DNA of 64,000 nucleotides from Paludisphaera mucosa (GCF_029589435.1 NZ_JARRAG010000002.1:1116001-1180000), one strand, 5' to 3'; positions 43,410 through 53,691 are shown, counted from the first letter of the stretch. Made by a program: numbers and translations. The notes: generated from the letters alone by a model not told the origin.

Positions 43410-44123
43410 CTACGACCTTGCGGAACGGTCTTCGCGTCGACGGCGCACGACGACCCCGCCCAGCCCCGCCGCGCCGAGGCACGCCAGGGCCAGCGAGGAG
43501 GGCTCGGGGACGGCCGACGGCGCCAGGCCCCGCACGCCGACGGTGAACCCGTTCCAGTTCTCGTTGGTCAGGCTGGTCCACGTGATCGTGGTGACCGCGC
43601 CCTGGAACTCGATGACGCCGTGCGGCTCGCCCGTGCCGTTGAGCTGGTAGACGCCCGGGGACGGATTCGTCTTGTCCAGCGTGCCGTCGCCCCAGTAGCC
43701 CCGGCCGTAGCTCAGGATCTCGAAATCGCTGTCGAACCGATAGCCGTTGCCGTTGAGGCTGACGACCGCGAACAGGAGATTGCTGACGGCCTTGGAGAAG
43801 GTCAGCGTCTTCACGGAGGCCTGCGACAGCGCGATCATCTCGGCCGCGGGCGGGGCGTTGTCGACCGTCGCGCTCAGATAGGGTGCCGAGGGCTCGAAAT
43901 AGTTGGTCCCGGTCCCGGTCTGGAGGAACTGGATCTCGCCCGTGTAGGTGACGTCGATCGCCTCGCCGTCGATCATCAGGACCCCGGACGCCGTCCCGTT
44001 CGTCCCTTCGGTCCCGCTCCGCCAGTCCGTCCAGATGACCGGCGCGGATCGGGCCGCGGGCGTCGCGGCCAGCATGAGCGCGAGGACCAGGCCCCGATAC
44101 GTCCACAGAGTCCTATTCGTCAT
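43410..44123 (-). CDS. PEP-CTERM-sorted exported protein
   Basis: The 237-residue protein has an N-terminal signal peptide (RGLVLALMLAATPAARS) and ends in a PEP-CTERM tail: VPEPSSLALACLGAAGLGG, a hydrophobic helix and an RRRRE basic cap. This is the sorting signal recognised by exosortase, which removes the tail and releases or attaches the protein at the cell surface. The middle (about 28-205) is beta-rich with Asn/Gly/Thr bias (LNGNGYRFDSDFEILSYG) and no enzymatic motif. No exosortase gene lies in the window. It is divergent from the ThuA gene. Confidence 0.9.
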   Translation of the reverse strand: MTNRTLWTYRGLVLALMLAATPAARSAPVIWTDWRSGTEGTNGTASGVLMIDGEAIDVTYTGEIQFLQTGTGTNYFEPSAPYLSATVDNAPPAAEMIALSQASVKTLTFSKAVSNLLFAVVSLNGNGYRFDSDFEILSYGRGYWGDGTLDKTNPSPGVYQLNGTGEPHGVIEFQGAVTTITWTSLTNENWNGFTVGVRGLAPSAVPEPSSLALACLGAAGLGGVVVRRRREDRSARS

Positions 44124-44420
44124 CGCAGGGTGCCTCTCAGGGGAATCGTCGTATCCAGCTCACGCCAAGATCCCTCACTCATGCTAAGAATCACAACCAA
44201 TCGGTGCCGGTCGTGTCAAATATTTTAAATCATTAACTGCCGTAATCCGTCCTTATTCGTACGAAATGATGACTGAAGGCATCGGCGCGATGCCTGCGAC
44301 GGGTGTCGGGGGGGGCCGGGGCTTCGTCCGTTTCCGACCCGGCGCCGCCCCGGTCGTTGTGCTCGGCCGGCCACGCGGTATCTTGGGGTTCGGCGGGAGC
44401 GATCGGAATCCGGGACGACG

Positions 44421-45335
44421 ATGGGGACGATGAGCATGTCGCGAGCGATGGGGTGGAAGGCGGCGGTCGCCGTGGCGGCGATCGGGACGGCGTTCGGGGT
44501 CTCGACGCGGAGCGCCGGGGCCGCGGAGAAGCTCAAGGTCCTGATCGTCGAGGGCCAGAACAACCACGCCTGGAAGGCGACGACGCCGCTGCTGAAGGCC
44601 GAGCTGGAGAAGTCGGGCCGGTTCGCGGCGACCGTGGCGACGACGCCCCCGTCCAAGGCCCCGGCGTCGGCCTGGGAGTCGTTCCGCCCCGCGTTCAAGT
44701 CGTACGACGTCGTCCTGACCAACTACAACGGCGATCCCTGGCCGGCCCCCATCCGCAAGGAGCTGGAGGAATTCGTCGCCGGCGGCGGCGGGCTCGTGGT
44801 CATGCACGCGGCGAACAACGCCTTCGCCGACTGGCCGGCGTACAACGAGATGATCGGCCTGGGCTGGCGCGACCCGGGCTTCGGCGACCGGATCACGATC
44901 GACGACGCCGGCCAGGTCGTCCGCACGCCCAAGGGGCAGGGGCCCGGCTCCGGCCACGGCCCCCGGCACGCCTACACGGTCGTCGTCCGCAAGGCCGACC
45001 ACCCGATCGTCAAGGGCCTCCCCCACGAGTGGACCCACGCGACCGACGAGCTGTACCACGGCCAGCGCGGGCCGGCGAAGGACATGGAGGTGCTCGCCTC
45101 GGCCTACTCCGACAAGGCCAAGGGGGGCACCGGGACGAACGAGCCCATGCTCTGGACCGTCCCGTTCGGCAAAGGCCGCGTCGTCACCAACGTCATGGGC
45201 CACACCGCCGGCGACGACCTGGTCGCGATCGAGTCCCCCGACTTCCGCGCCCTGATCGTCCGCTCCGCCGAGTGGGCCGCCACCGGCGCCGTCACCCTGC
45301 CGCCCCCCGCCGACTTCCCGACGGCGGCGAAATAA
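44421..45335 (+). CDS. exported ThuA-domain protein
   Basis: The 304-residue product begins with a signal peptide (AAVAVAAIGTAFG to about residue 35) followed by a ThuA-like domain (PF06283), a glutamine-amidotransferase-like fold. It shows VLIVEGQNNHAWKATTP, DVVLTNYNGDPW, FVAGGGGLVVMHAANNAF, WRDPGFG, HPIVKGLPHEW and GRVVTNVMGHTAGDD. ThuA is linked to trehalose/disaccharide use in rhizobia; in planctomycetes ThuA proteins are numerous and exported, and their chemistry is unproved. ATG at 44421 is used; a second ATG two or three codons later is equally possible. The upstream 300 nt are AT-rich and shared with the divergent PEP-CTERM gene. Confidence 0.9.
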   Translation: MGTMSMSRAMGWKAAVAVAAIGTAFGVSTRSAGAAEKLKVLIVEGQNNHAWKATTPLLKAELEKSGRFAATVATTPPSKAPASAWESFRPAFKSYDVVLTNYNGDPWPAPIRKELEEFVAGGGGLVVMHAANNAFADWPAYNEMIGLGWRDPGFGDRITIDDAGQVVRTPKGQGPGSGHGPRHAYTVVVRKADHPIVKGLPHEWTHATDELYHGQRGPAKDMEVLASAYSDKAKGGTGTNEPMLWTVPFGKGRVVTNVMGHTAGDDLVAIESPDFRALIVRSAEWAATGAVTLPPPADFPTAAK

Positions 45336-45355
45336 CTCATAGCGCCTTCGCCCCA

Positions 45356-45384
45356 CCCCCCGGCCGCGCACCGCGGCCGGGGGG
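45356..45384. terminator. perfect GC hairpin between convergent genes
   Basis: A 13-bp perfect stem (CCCCCCGGCCGCG / CGCGGCCGGGGGG) with a 3-nt loop lies midway in the 60-nt gap between the convergent ThuA and second PEP-CTERM genes. No T-tract follows on either strand. Its place and symmetry suggest a shared transcription end. Confidence 0.65.
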
Positions 45385-45395
45385 CGACGCCCCAC

Positions 45396-46061
45396 TCACC
45401 GCGAGGTCGCGCCGATCCGGCCCACTTCGCGGAGCCGCCGCGCCGAGCCCACGGCCGCGAAACCGAGGCCCGCGATCGCCAGCAAGGCCAGGCTCCCCGG
45501 CTCGGGGACGCTGGGCGAGACGCTTTGGGGCAGGCCCTGGACGCTCACCACGTCGAAGCCGGGGGAGCCCCCGAAGTTGTCCAGGCCGACGATCTTGACC
45601 GCCCGGACGAAATCGGTGTAGCCGATCGCGGCCAGGTCGAGCGCGGTCGTCACGTCGTCCTGGGCGATCCCGAGAAGCGTAAAAGTCACGCCGTCCGGGC
45701 TCACGTAGACCTCGGCCCGCTCGCCGCTCGCGCCGACCTCGCGGATGAAAACGTCGTCCCCGACCCCGTCGAAGATGACCTCGTCGGTGAAGCCGACGGT
45801 GATGTAAGAGCCCATCGGCAGGGAGAGGAAGTCGGTGAACCCGGTCGGGCCCGGATCGTCGCCCAGGACCACGTCCAGGGAGACGGGGATCGGGAAGCCC
45901 GGGCCGTCCGGGAACGTCCCGCCGTAGGGGCCCGCCAGGGGCCCGGCCCCGCTGTCGAAATAGTCGAGGACCACGTCGGCGAAGCCGAGCGGTCCGGCCT
46001 CCGCGGGGGGCCCGAGGGCGAGCAGGAAGAGAATGCAAGCGGCGCACCGGCGGCCTCTCAT
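45396..46061 (-). CDS. second PEP-CTERM-sorted exported protein
   Basis: The 221-residue protein has a signal peptide (CAACILFLLALGPPAEA) and a C-terminal PEP-CTERM signal (VPEPGSLALLAIAGLGF, then ARRLRE). The mature part has discoidin-like, beta-rich sequence: SYITVGFTDEVIFDGVGDDV, RAEVYVSPDGVTFTLLG, YTDFVRAVKIVGLDN. ATG at 46061 was chosen because AAGGAG lies 8 nt upstream; an in-frame start at 46142 would add 27 basic residues before the leader. It belongs to the same sorting class as the gene at 43.4-44.1 kb. Confidence 0.88.
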   Translation of the reverse strand: MRGRRCAACILFLLALGPPAEAGPLGFADVVLDYFDSGAGPLAGPYGGTFPDGPGFPIPVSLDVVLGDDPGPTGFTDFLSLPMGSYITVGFTDEVIFDGVGDDVFIREVGASGERAEVYVSPDGVTFTLLGIAQDDVTTALDLAAIGYTDFVRAVKIVGLDNFGGSPGFDVVSVQGLPQSVSPSVPEPGSLALLAIAGLGFAAVGSARRLREVGRIGATSR

Positions 46062-46328
46062 GGGATCGCTCCTTCCAGGTTGAATCGAGGGCGTTCGATA
46101 CTTCCGGCGATGAATCCGATCGCCGCTACAATTACGTACCAAACCTGTGTTATTAACTTATTTAACTAATTTAATTAATAACATGATGTTTCTCGTTAGA
46201 TGTCATTGATTCAACGCGTCCTCGGGTCGGGGCCGGAGGATCCGGGCGAGCGACGATCGACGCGGCGGCTCCCGAACCGCTAAAATCGTCCGCTGCGAAG
46301 ATCTACACCCGATGATGGGGGGAGCCTT

Positions 46329-47546
46329 ATGTCGAGCATTGCGACCGAGCCGCCGATCGGCGACGACCTGAACGAGCAGCCCGAGGACCGAGGGATCGTC
46401 GTCGACGACCCGCTCCTGGCCGAGGCCGCGGTCGAGGCCCCGCCGAAGCCCGAGCGGCTGGTCTCGATCGACGCGCTGCGCGGGTTCGACATGTTCTGGA
46501 TCATCGGCGGCGACGCCCTGGCGCGGTCGCTCTGCGCCTGGTGGGGGACGCCCCAGAGCGCCGTGCTCGGCGAGCAGTTCGAGCACGTCGAGTGGGAGGG
46601 GTTCCGGTTCTACGACCTGATCTTCCCGATGTTCCTGTTCGTCGTCGGGGCCGTGATCCCGTTCTCGCTCAAGAAGTACCAGACCGGCGAGCATCCGCGG
46701 GCCCAGGCCCTCTGGCGGACGGCGCGGCGGGTGGCGCTCCTGCTCGCGTTGGCGTACATCTACAACGGCGTGCTCAAGTTCGACTTCAAGAACCTGCGGT
46801 ACGTCGGCGTGCTCCAGCGGATCGCGGTCTGCTACGGGATCGCCGCGGTGATCTACCTGTTCACGAAGGCGCGCACGCAGGCGATCGTCGTCGCGGCGAT
46901 CCTGCTCGGCTACTGGGCGCTGCTGGCGCTCGTCCCCGCGCCCGAGACGGGGATCCGCGGCGACTACAGCAAGGCGACGAACCTCTCGGGCTACGTCGAC
47001 CGCCACGTCCTGCCGGGTCGGATCTTCAAGGGCTATTACGGCACCGGCGACAACGAGGGCCTGCTCTCGACCATCCCCGCCGTGGCCACCGCATTGCTCG
47101 GCGTCCTGGCCGGCGAGTGGCTGCTCTCGACGCGGCGGCCCGGGATCAAGGCCGTCGGGCTCGTGGGTGCGGGCGTGTTAAGCGTCGCGGCGGGCTATGG
47201 CTGGGGCCAGAGCTTCCCGATCATCAAGAACCTCTGGACGAGTTCCTTCGTCCTGGTCGCGGGGGGCTTCAGCCTGATCCTGCTGGGCCTCTTCTACACG
47301 GTGATCGACGTCTGGAAGCTGCGCGGGTGGGCCTTCTTCTTCGTCGTGATCGGCATGAACGCGATCACGATCTACATGGCCCAGAGCATCATCCCGTTCC
47401 CGACGATCCGCGACTACTTCCTGTCGGGGACGCTCGCGATGCTGAGCCGGCCGGTCGCCCTCATCCTCGGGGCCTTGGGCGTGCTGGCGATCAAGTGGCT
47501 GTTCCTGTACCACCTCTACCGGACGAAGACCTTCCTGCGGGTCTGA
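46329..47546 (+). CDS. HGSNAT-like (DUF5009/COG4299) membrane acyltransferase
   Basis: The 405-residue protein has a polar N-terminus of about 45 residues, then the family signature RLVSIDALRGFDMFWIIGGD. About ten membrane helices follow, with FYDLIFPMFLFVVGAVIPFS and GVLQRIAVCYGIAAVIY. Relatives of heparan-alpha-glucosaminide N-acetyltransferase transfer acetyl groups from cytosolic acetyl-CoA to a glycan on the far side of the membrane; the bacterial substrates are unknown. The length is typical. The gene is preceded by a strikingly AT-rich stretch (about 46125-46210) that probably contains promoter elements for it, for the divergent PEP-CTERM gene, or for both. Confidence 0.9.
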   Translation: MSSIATEPPIGDDLNEQPEDRGIVVDDPLLAEAAVEAPPKPERLVSIDALRGFDMFWIIGGDALARSLCAWWGTPQSAVLGEQFEHVEWEGFRFYDLIFPMFLFVVGAVIPFSLKKYQTGEHPRAQALWRTARRVALLLALAYIYNGVLKFDFKNLRYVGVLQRIAVCYGIAAVIYLFTKARTQAIVVAAILLGYWALLALVPAPETGIRGDYSKATNLSGYVDRHVLPGRIFKGYYGTGDNEGLLSTIPAVATALLGVLAGEWLLSTRRPGIKAVGLVGAGVLSVAAGYGWGQSFPIIKNLWTSSFVLVAGGFSLILLGLFYTVIDVWKLRGWAFFFVVIGMNAITIYMAQSIIPFPTIRDYFLSGTLAMLSRPVALILGALGVLAIKWLFLYHLYRTKTFLRV

Positions 47547-47561
47547 TCGACGGGCGCGCGA

Positions 47562-47588
47562 CGACGCCCGGCGCGGGGCCGGGCGTCG
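47562..47588. terminator. perfect GC hairpin between convergent genes
   Basis: An 11-bp perfect stem (CGACGCCCGGC / GCCGGGCGTCG) with a 5-nt loop sits between the convergent HGSNAT-like and BON-domain genes. There is no T-tract. This is the third convergent junction in the window with such a hairpin. Confidence 0.6.
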
Positions 47589-47613
47589 CCGCATCAAGTC
47601 GTGACGCCGACCG

Positions 47614-48165
47614 TCAGCGCTGGGGGTCGGCCGGGGTCGCGGGGGCCGGCGTCCGGGGCTGGACGCGGACCTTGGGCGCGGGGGCCGCGGCCGGCGTGCG
47701 GACCTCGACCTCGGTCGTCGTCTCGCTTCCGGTCTGGACGGCGAGCTGGTCGATGACGCGGGTGACGCCCACGGTGTCGGCCGCCAGGGCGACGGCGTGC
47801 TTCCTGGCCTCGACGGTGGGGACCGACCCGCGCAGGGTGACGATGCCCTGGGCCTCGGAGGAGAGGTCGAAGGTGCTGGTCTCCAGCATCTTGTCCCAGT
47901 GCAGGCGGCCGTAGACGCGGGCCTCGATGTTCATGTCGTTCACCCGGGCGCGGGTCTTCTCGAACGACTCGCGGACGACCTCTTTGGTCCGGTTGAAGCC
48001 GCGTTCCAGGCCCTGGCGGAGCGACCGCCCGGCCTCGTCGAGCTTCTCGCCGGCGCGTTCGATGGCCCCCGGCTCCTGCTGCGCCTGCGCCCGGGCGGCC
48101 GGGCCGCCGACCGCCAGCATGGTCCCCAGGGCCGCCGCCGCGCCAAATCGCTTGATGCCGTTCAT
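47614..48165 (-). CDS. exported BON-domain protein
   Basis: The 183-residue product has a signal peptide (FGAAAALGTMLAVGGPAARA), a charged helical segment (about 32-78) and a BON domain at about 79-145: NIEARVYGRLHWDKMLETST, IVTLRGSVPTVEARKHAVAL, VIDQLAV. BON domains (as in OsmY) bind phospholipid or protein in the periplasm and are linked to envelope stability. The C-terminus is a Pro/Ala-rich tail. AAAGGAG is found 8-9 nt before the ATG. Confidence 0.9.
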   Translation of the reverse strand: MNGIKRFGAAAALGTMLAVGGPAARAQAQQEPGAIERAGEKLDEAGRSLRQGLERGFNRTKEVVRESFEKTRARVNDMNIEARVYGRLHWDKMLETSTFDLSSEAQGIVTLRGSVPTVEARKHAVALAADTVGVTRVIDQLAVQTGSETTTEVEVRTPAAAPAPKVRVQPRTPAPATPADPQR

Positions 48166-48287
48166 CCGATGACTCCTTTCGGGTGTCCGTCTCGAACGGG
48201 CCCGACCGACGGGTTCGTCGGCGGGGCCCACGCATTCCATCACGGGCAAGAAGCATACCAGCCCGGGGTCGGCGGGACCACAGGCCA

Positions 48288-48336
48288 TGAAAAAGGCCGA
48301 CCCGCCGGGGACGGCGGGTCCGCGGCGGGTCGGCGA
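48288..48336 (-). terminator. intrinsic terminator
   Basis: Read on the minus strand, a 12-bp perfect stem (CCGACCCGCCG core at each arm) is followed by CCTTTTT. It lies between the DUF1559 gene (stop at 48390) and the BON gene and most likely ends transcription of the lipoprotein-DUF1559 unit. The loop region contains a further partial copy of the arm. Confidence 0.82.
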
Positions 48337-48389
48337 GGTTTGACGACGATCGGTCGGGCCGGAAGGCCGTGCGATCGGATCGGTCGGGA

Positions 48390-49517
48390 TCAGTAGGAGT
48401 CGGAGCTGACGACTTCGCCGCCGGCCTTGGTGCCGAGCGACCACCAGATGTTCATGGCGACGCTGCTCTTCATGAACCGGGTGGAGCCGTCGCCGAAGAG
48501 GACGTTGGCGCCGCCGGAGTGGTTGCTGTTGGCGTTGGTGATGTGCGAGTGGTCCGAGGACTCCACGCCGCAACCCTGGCAGCCGAACCGGCAGGCGGTC
48601 CACTTGTACTGGGTCGAGTTCGGCGGCACGATCGTGCTGAACATCGTCCAGGTTTCGCAGCCCCACGCCCAGTGACGGCCGCGGTCGGTCGAGAGGCCGT
48701 TGCCGGCGGTCGCGGTCTGGAAGCCCTGGCTGCACGTCTGCAGGATCGTGGACATGGTCGCCCCGGGGGCGACCTCACCCTGGGCCAGCATGCCGTAAGG
48801 GTCGCCGAGCAGGGTCAGGTTGTTGCCGCTGCCCCAGCTCCCCAGGCTGTCGACGTTGGCGCCCGCGACGTACGGCGCGGCCCGCTGGGAGCCCGAGCCG
48901 ACGAGGCCTTCGCTGAAGGCGATGGTGTTCGACGAGCCGTCGGTGATGTCGGCGATCCCGTAGGTGATCTGGTACGAGAAGAGGCCGGTGCTCTTCTTGC
49001 CGCCGCAGTTCGGCGGGTTGCCGCCGGGGACGCCCCAGTCGATGTCGATCGTCGTGCCGCGGCTGGCGTAGTAGTTGTTGTAATACTGCCGGCCCGCGTT
49101 CGCGTCCGACGGGCAGAGGAACGAGGCGACTTTGGTCCGCCACGCGGTGGCGTTCTGCTGGTCGCCGCCGCCGAGGATCGGGTCGAAGTTGAAGTTGGCG
49201 GCGTTGTAGATCTGCTGCTGTTCCATGTAGCCCAGCAGCAGGGCCTGCGCGCTCCAGCCGGCCCACGCGATGCATCCCGCGTTGGTCGAGTTGAACGACG
49301 ACGACACGCCCATGGGGAACGAGTTGTTCGACGTGTGGTAGTTGTGCATCCCCAGCCCGAGCTGCTTCAGGTTGTTGATGCACTGGGCGCGGCGGGCGGC
49401 CTCGCGGGCCGACTGCACGGCGGGCAAAAGGAGGGCGATCAGGACCGCGATGATCGCGATCACGACCAGGAGCTCGATCAGGGTGAAACCCCGATCGCGA
49501 CGATGGATCTGCTGCAT
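48390..49517 (-). CDS. DUF1559 protein with type IV prepilin-like N-terminus
   Basis: The 375-residue protein begins with a short basic leader and the prepilin cleavage/methylation site [20 protein letters not shown], followed by the helix [20 protein letters not shown]. The DUF1559 domain (PF07596) covers most of the rest: [31 protein letters not shown]. It closes with the H-x-G motif [20 protein letters not shown]. Planctomycete genomes encode dozens of these pseudopilin-like proteins; they are thought to be exported and perhaps assembled by type II/IV-like machinery, but roles are unproved. The gene is probably co-transcribed with the small lipoprotein gene upstream (about 170-nt gap). Confidence 0.95.
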   Translation of the reverse strand: MQQIHRRDRGFTLIELLVVIAIIAVLIALLLPAVQSAREAARRAQCINNLKQLGLGMHNYHTSNNSFPMGVSSSFNSTNAGCIAWAGWSAQALLLGYMEQQQIYNAANFNFDPILGGGDQQNATAWRTKVASFLCPSDANAGRQYYNNYYASRGTTIDIDWGVPGGNPPNCGGKKSTGLFSYQITYGIADITDGSSNTIAFSEGLVGSGSQRAAPYVAGANVDSLGSWGSGNNLTLLGDPYGMLAQGEVAPGATMSTILQTCSQGFQTATAGNGLSTDRGRHWAWGCETWTMFSTIVPPNSTQYKWTACRFGCQGCGVESSDHSHITNANSNHSGGANVLFGDGSTRFMKSSVAMNIWWSLGTKAGGEVVSSDSY

Positions 49518-49686
49518 TTACGACCCCTTGGATGTGAAAAAGGACGACGAGGCGAAACTTCGACAGGATGCGAGGCCCCGGGAGAAGGCCGACGCAAGTC
49601 GGCCACGCCTGCCGGATCGATCGATGATCGGGATATGCGATACAAATACGATCGCCGCGGGCCTGCGTGACGTGCGAGGCGGGACG

Positions 49687-49899
49687 TCAGGGCTTCTTCG
49701 GCGCCGCCGCGGCCCCGCCCCCGCCCTTCTTCGCATACTTCTGCTGCATGTAGTTCATGGAATCCTTCATCGACTCGGTGATCGGCTTCTCCTCGGCGAT
49801 CTCGGTGTTCCCCGAATCGCCGCAACCCGTCAGGAAGAGAGACCCGAGGAGGACGGCGGCGAGGGCCGTCGTCGGCCCCACGAAACGTCTTGGTTGCAT
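49687..49899 (-). CDS. small lipoprotein
   Basis: The 70-residue product has a perfect lipobox (L23-T-G-C26) after a hydrophobic leader (TTALAAVLLGSLF). The mature part of about 45 residues is charged (EIAEEKPITESMKDSMNYMQ) and ends in KKGGGGAAAAPKKP. Tiny lipoproteins of this type are common directly upstream of DUF1559 genes in planctomycetes, as here. A helper or anchor role for the pseudopilin is plausible but unproved. Confidence 0.8.
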   Translation of the reverse strand: MQPRRFVGPTTALAAVLLGSLFLTGCGDSGNTEIAEEKPITESMKDSMNYMQQKYAKKGGGGAAAAPKKP

Positions 49900-50325
49900 G
49901 AGTCGAACGAACCTTTCTGGCAAGAGACGCGATCGAAACCGGCCGGCGCACGCGGGCGGGACGTCGGCGTCCCCGAGGGCGTCCCGGCGATCATCGCGAC
50001 GCGGGCCGACCGAAGGTTCGGTCGACGGCGGCCATGGCTGCGTCCGGGTGCACGACGAGGAAGACGATCGAGGGACGGAACGTCCCCTCGGGGGGACGGG
50101 CCGACCCGCTTCGTTCAGCCTGGAAACGTCTTTTGAACAGGGATTTCGAAGTCGAGATCCGACGAAACGACGGCCGTCCCGCGCCCTTCCGCCTTCTGAC
50201 GAGCGGGCGCGGAGACCTCTAGACTGTGGACTCGCACGAGCGCAGAGTATAGTCGGGGTCGCGGCAGAAGCAAGAGGTGAAGTCGAACGACGACTCGATT
50301 TCTCCCCTATGGAATTCATTGATGT
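49900..50325. other. intergenic region between divergent genes
   Basis: These 426 bases separate the minus-strand lipoprotein gene and the plus-strand membrane-protein gene, so they should hold both promoters. No reading frame has a start with a ribosome binding site or a recognisable product. The sequence becomes less GC-rich near 50220-50330. I see no repeat or hairpin of note. Confidence 0.5.
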
Positions 50326-51189
50326 ATGCCCATCGACACATCCTTCGAGGCGACGAGGCCGTCGCCGGGGGATGCATGCCCCGGTGCGGCGTCCGAGAGG
50401 CGAGGTGACGACGTGGCGACGGGATCCGAGTCGGGCGGGCCCCACGAGGCCGCGGGCGAGTCGAAGGTCGGGATCGGCGAGGCGACGGCCGCGGAGCCGC
50501 GGCCGGCGTTCCCCCCCCTGGCCGCCGGCCTGCTGGCGGGCCTGGCGGCGGGGCTGCTGGCGTTCGCGTTCGGCGAGTTCGTCTACGGCGCGTACGAGCC
50601 CAAGGCCGTCGCCCGCCAGTTCCAGGGCGTGACGTCGAACCTGCCCACGCCCGAGACCCAGGACGCGGCGATGGTCAAGAACGCCAGGCTGGCCGACGCC
50701 GGGCTGGGGGCCTTGCTGGGCCTGTTCCTGGGCCTGGCCGGCGGGCTGGTGCGGGGCGACGCGCGACGGGGGGCCGTCGGGGGCGTGGTGGGCGTGGTCC
50801 TCGGCGGGATCGTCGGCGGGCTCGCCCCGACGGCGGTCCTGCCGGCGTCCTTCTGGTTCCGTCGACGCCACGACCCCGACTTGCTGGTCGCCGGCACGAT
50901 CACGCAGGCCGTGCTGTGGGGCCTGATCGCCGCCGCGGCCGGCGCGGCCTTCGGCGTGGCGCAGGGGGGCGTCAAGGCGGCCCCCCGGTTCGCCACCCTC
51001 GCCTTCGCGGGCACCGCGCTCGGCGCCCTGATCTACGGGGCGGTCGGGGCGTTCGGCTTCCCGCTGGCCGGGACCGACCAGGCGCTGGCGACGGAGCGGG
51101 CGCCCCGGCTGCTGGCCCACCTGCTCGCCGCCGTCGCCGCCGGGACGGCCGTGGGCCTCGGCCTGACCGGCGGCCGTCGCCGGCCCTGA
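50326..51189 (+). CDS. Gly/Ala-rich polytopic membrane protein of unknown function
   Basis: The 287-residue protein has a polar, acidic N-terminus of about 60 residues and then about seven hydrophobic segments rich in Gly and Ala (AAGLLAGLAAGLLAFAFGEF, GLGALLGLFLGLAGGLV, GAVGGVVGVVLGGIVGGL, LWGLIAAAAGAAFGVA). Glycine-zipper-like GxxxG spacing is frequent. I recognise no family. In-frame ATGs further in are possible, but the 50326 start covers the whole open region. Confidence 0.65.
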   Translation: MPIDTSFEATRPSPGDACPGAASERRGDDVATGSESGGPHEAAGESKVGIGEATAAEPRPAFPPLAAGLLAGLAAGLLAFAFGEFVYGAYEPKAVARQFQGVTSNLPTPETQDAAMVKNARLADAGLGALLGLFLGLAGGLVRGDARRGAVGGVVGVVLGGIVGGLAPTAVLPASFWFRRRHDPDLLVAGTITQAVLWGLIAAAAGAAFGVAQGGVKAAPRFATLAFAGTALGALIYGAVGAFGFPLAGTDQALATERAPRLLAHLLAAVAAGTAVGLGLTGGRRRP

Positions 51190-51208
51190 TCGTGGAGCGT
51201 GGGGCGAC

Positions 51209-51820
51209 CTACGCCCCGCCGCCCCGCCATCCGGTCGCCGCGGCCCACTCCCGGAACGTCCGCCGCCGCTCCTCCCAGTCTTGCGGCCGTCGCTCCCCGG
51301 CGCGGGCGACGCCCTCGCGGAGGCGTCGGGTGTTCTCGGCGAGCGGGGGCAGGCCGAGCGCCCGCCGCCGCTCGTCGACCCGATCCTCGTCCTCGATGGG
51401 GTGGGGGCTCAGCGCGCCGTGCTCGTCCCAGTCGTACTGCGTGCCGTAAGCCTGGGGCCGGCCCTCGAAGAAGCAGATGCGATCCGCGAGCATCGCGGCC
51501 TCGACGGCCGGGACGTCGCCCCGGGCCGCGGCGTCCTGCAACAGCGCCAGGCATCGCCGCTGGAGGTCGGGGTGGGCGATCGCGTGTTGGAGGACGAGCC
51601 AGGCCGCGCGCGAGCCGTCCTCGGCCGCGAGGCGGCGGCCCGGCCAGCCGAGGCGCGCGACGATCTCGCCCAGGCGGGCGGCGTTGCGGTCGTGCACGGC
51701 CTGCATGGCCGGGTGGTAGCCGTCGAAGAGCGTCCCGTCGGCGGCGAGGGCGGCCCGGACGGCCTGGTCCTCGGCCGCCATCGCCAGGAGTTCGGCCCGC
51801 AGGGCCTCATCCCGATCCAT
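51209..51820 (-). CDS. DUF6624-like protein
   Basis: The 203-residue soluble protein is mostly helical. The opening (MAAEDQAVRAALAADG), VHDRNAARLGEIVARLGWPG, the EDGSRAAWLVLQHA block and ADRICFFEGRPQAYGTQYDW match, to my recollection, DUF6624 proteins, whose function is unknown. The C-terminal third is Arg/Glu-rich. It starts 3 nt after the stop of the DUF1501 gene on the same strand, so it is translationally coupled to or at least co-transcribed with it. Confidence 0.65.
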   Translation of the reverse strand: MDRDEALRAELLAMAAEDQAVRAALAADGTLFDGYHPAMQAVHDRNAARLGEIVARLGWPGRRLAAEDGSRAAWLVLQHAIAHPDLQRRCLALLQDAAARGDVPAVEAAMLADRICFFEGRPQAYGTQYDWDEHGALSPHPIEDEDRVDERRRALGLPPLAENTRRLREGVARAGERRPQDWEERRRTFREWAAATGWRGGGA

Positions 51821-51823
51821 CGG

Positions 51824-53299
<1,476 letters not shown>

Positions 53300-53423
53300 C
53301 CGACGCCTCGCTGTGCGGTTGGCGGATTCGTGCGGTCGACCCATCGATCATTATGGCGACTCCCGGGCCGATCGACCACCACGCGGCCCCCGCCGAGGCC
53401 GCGCGGCGACATCGGGGCGACGG

Positions 53424-53503
53424 GCCCGACGCCGACGATCCGGGGGGCCGGGATGGCAGCCATGCCGGCCCGGCTTACCCCGAGGGCCGTCGATCCGCCC
53501 GTC
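53424..53503 (+). repeat. 80-bp dispersed repeat, copy 2
   Basis: Nearly identical (about three differences) to 38908-38990 and in the same orientation relative to the REP-like unit that follows. The pair is 14.5 kb apart. Confidence 0.75.
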
Positions 53504-53520
53504 AAAAAGTCGTGACCAAC

Positions 53521-53570
53521 CTATGCCGCGAGGGAGGAAGGCCGGCCCCGCAGGGGCCGGACGAGGGGGA
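53521..53570 (+). repeat. REP-like unit of the CTATGCCGCGAGG subtype
   Basis: CTATGCCGCGAGGGAGGAAGG is followed by the second arm CCGGCCCCGCAGGGGCCGG and ACGAGGGGGA. It is the complete form of the diverged units at 38401-38430 and 39001-39030. Confidence 0.7.
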
Positions 53571-53691
53571 GGTCGCGCGCGGGGGCCGTCGCCATTCGAA
53601 ATGAGGCCGATCGTCACGCCGGCGGCCGACTCGCGCGTCCTCGCCTTCATCCGGCGGCGGGGACGACCTTCGGGAATGGTCTCCAGGTCCG

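Larger units (their letters stand above)
53300..53691. other. repeat-bearing intergenic region
   Basis: No gene is supported in these 392 bases. They hold copy 2 of the 80-bp repeat and one complete REP-like unit. The first 80 bases next to 53299 are the likely promoter region of the DUF1501-DUF6624 pair. The last 110 bases show nothing I can name. Confidence 0.55.

Noticed and set aside
53300-53691. Short frame starting near 53354 that spans the 80-bp repeat
   Set aside because: It translates repeat and REP-like sequence only and differs in frame from the other copy, so coding is unlikely.
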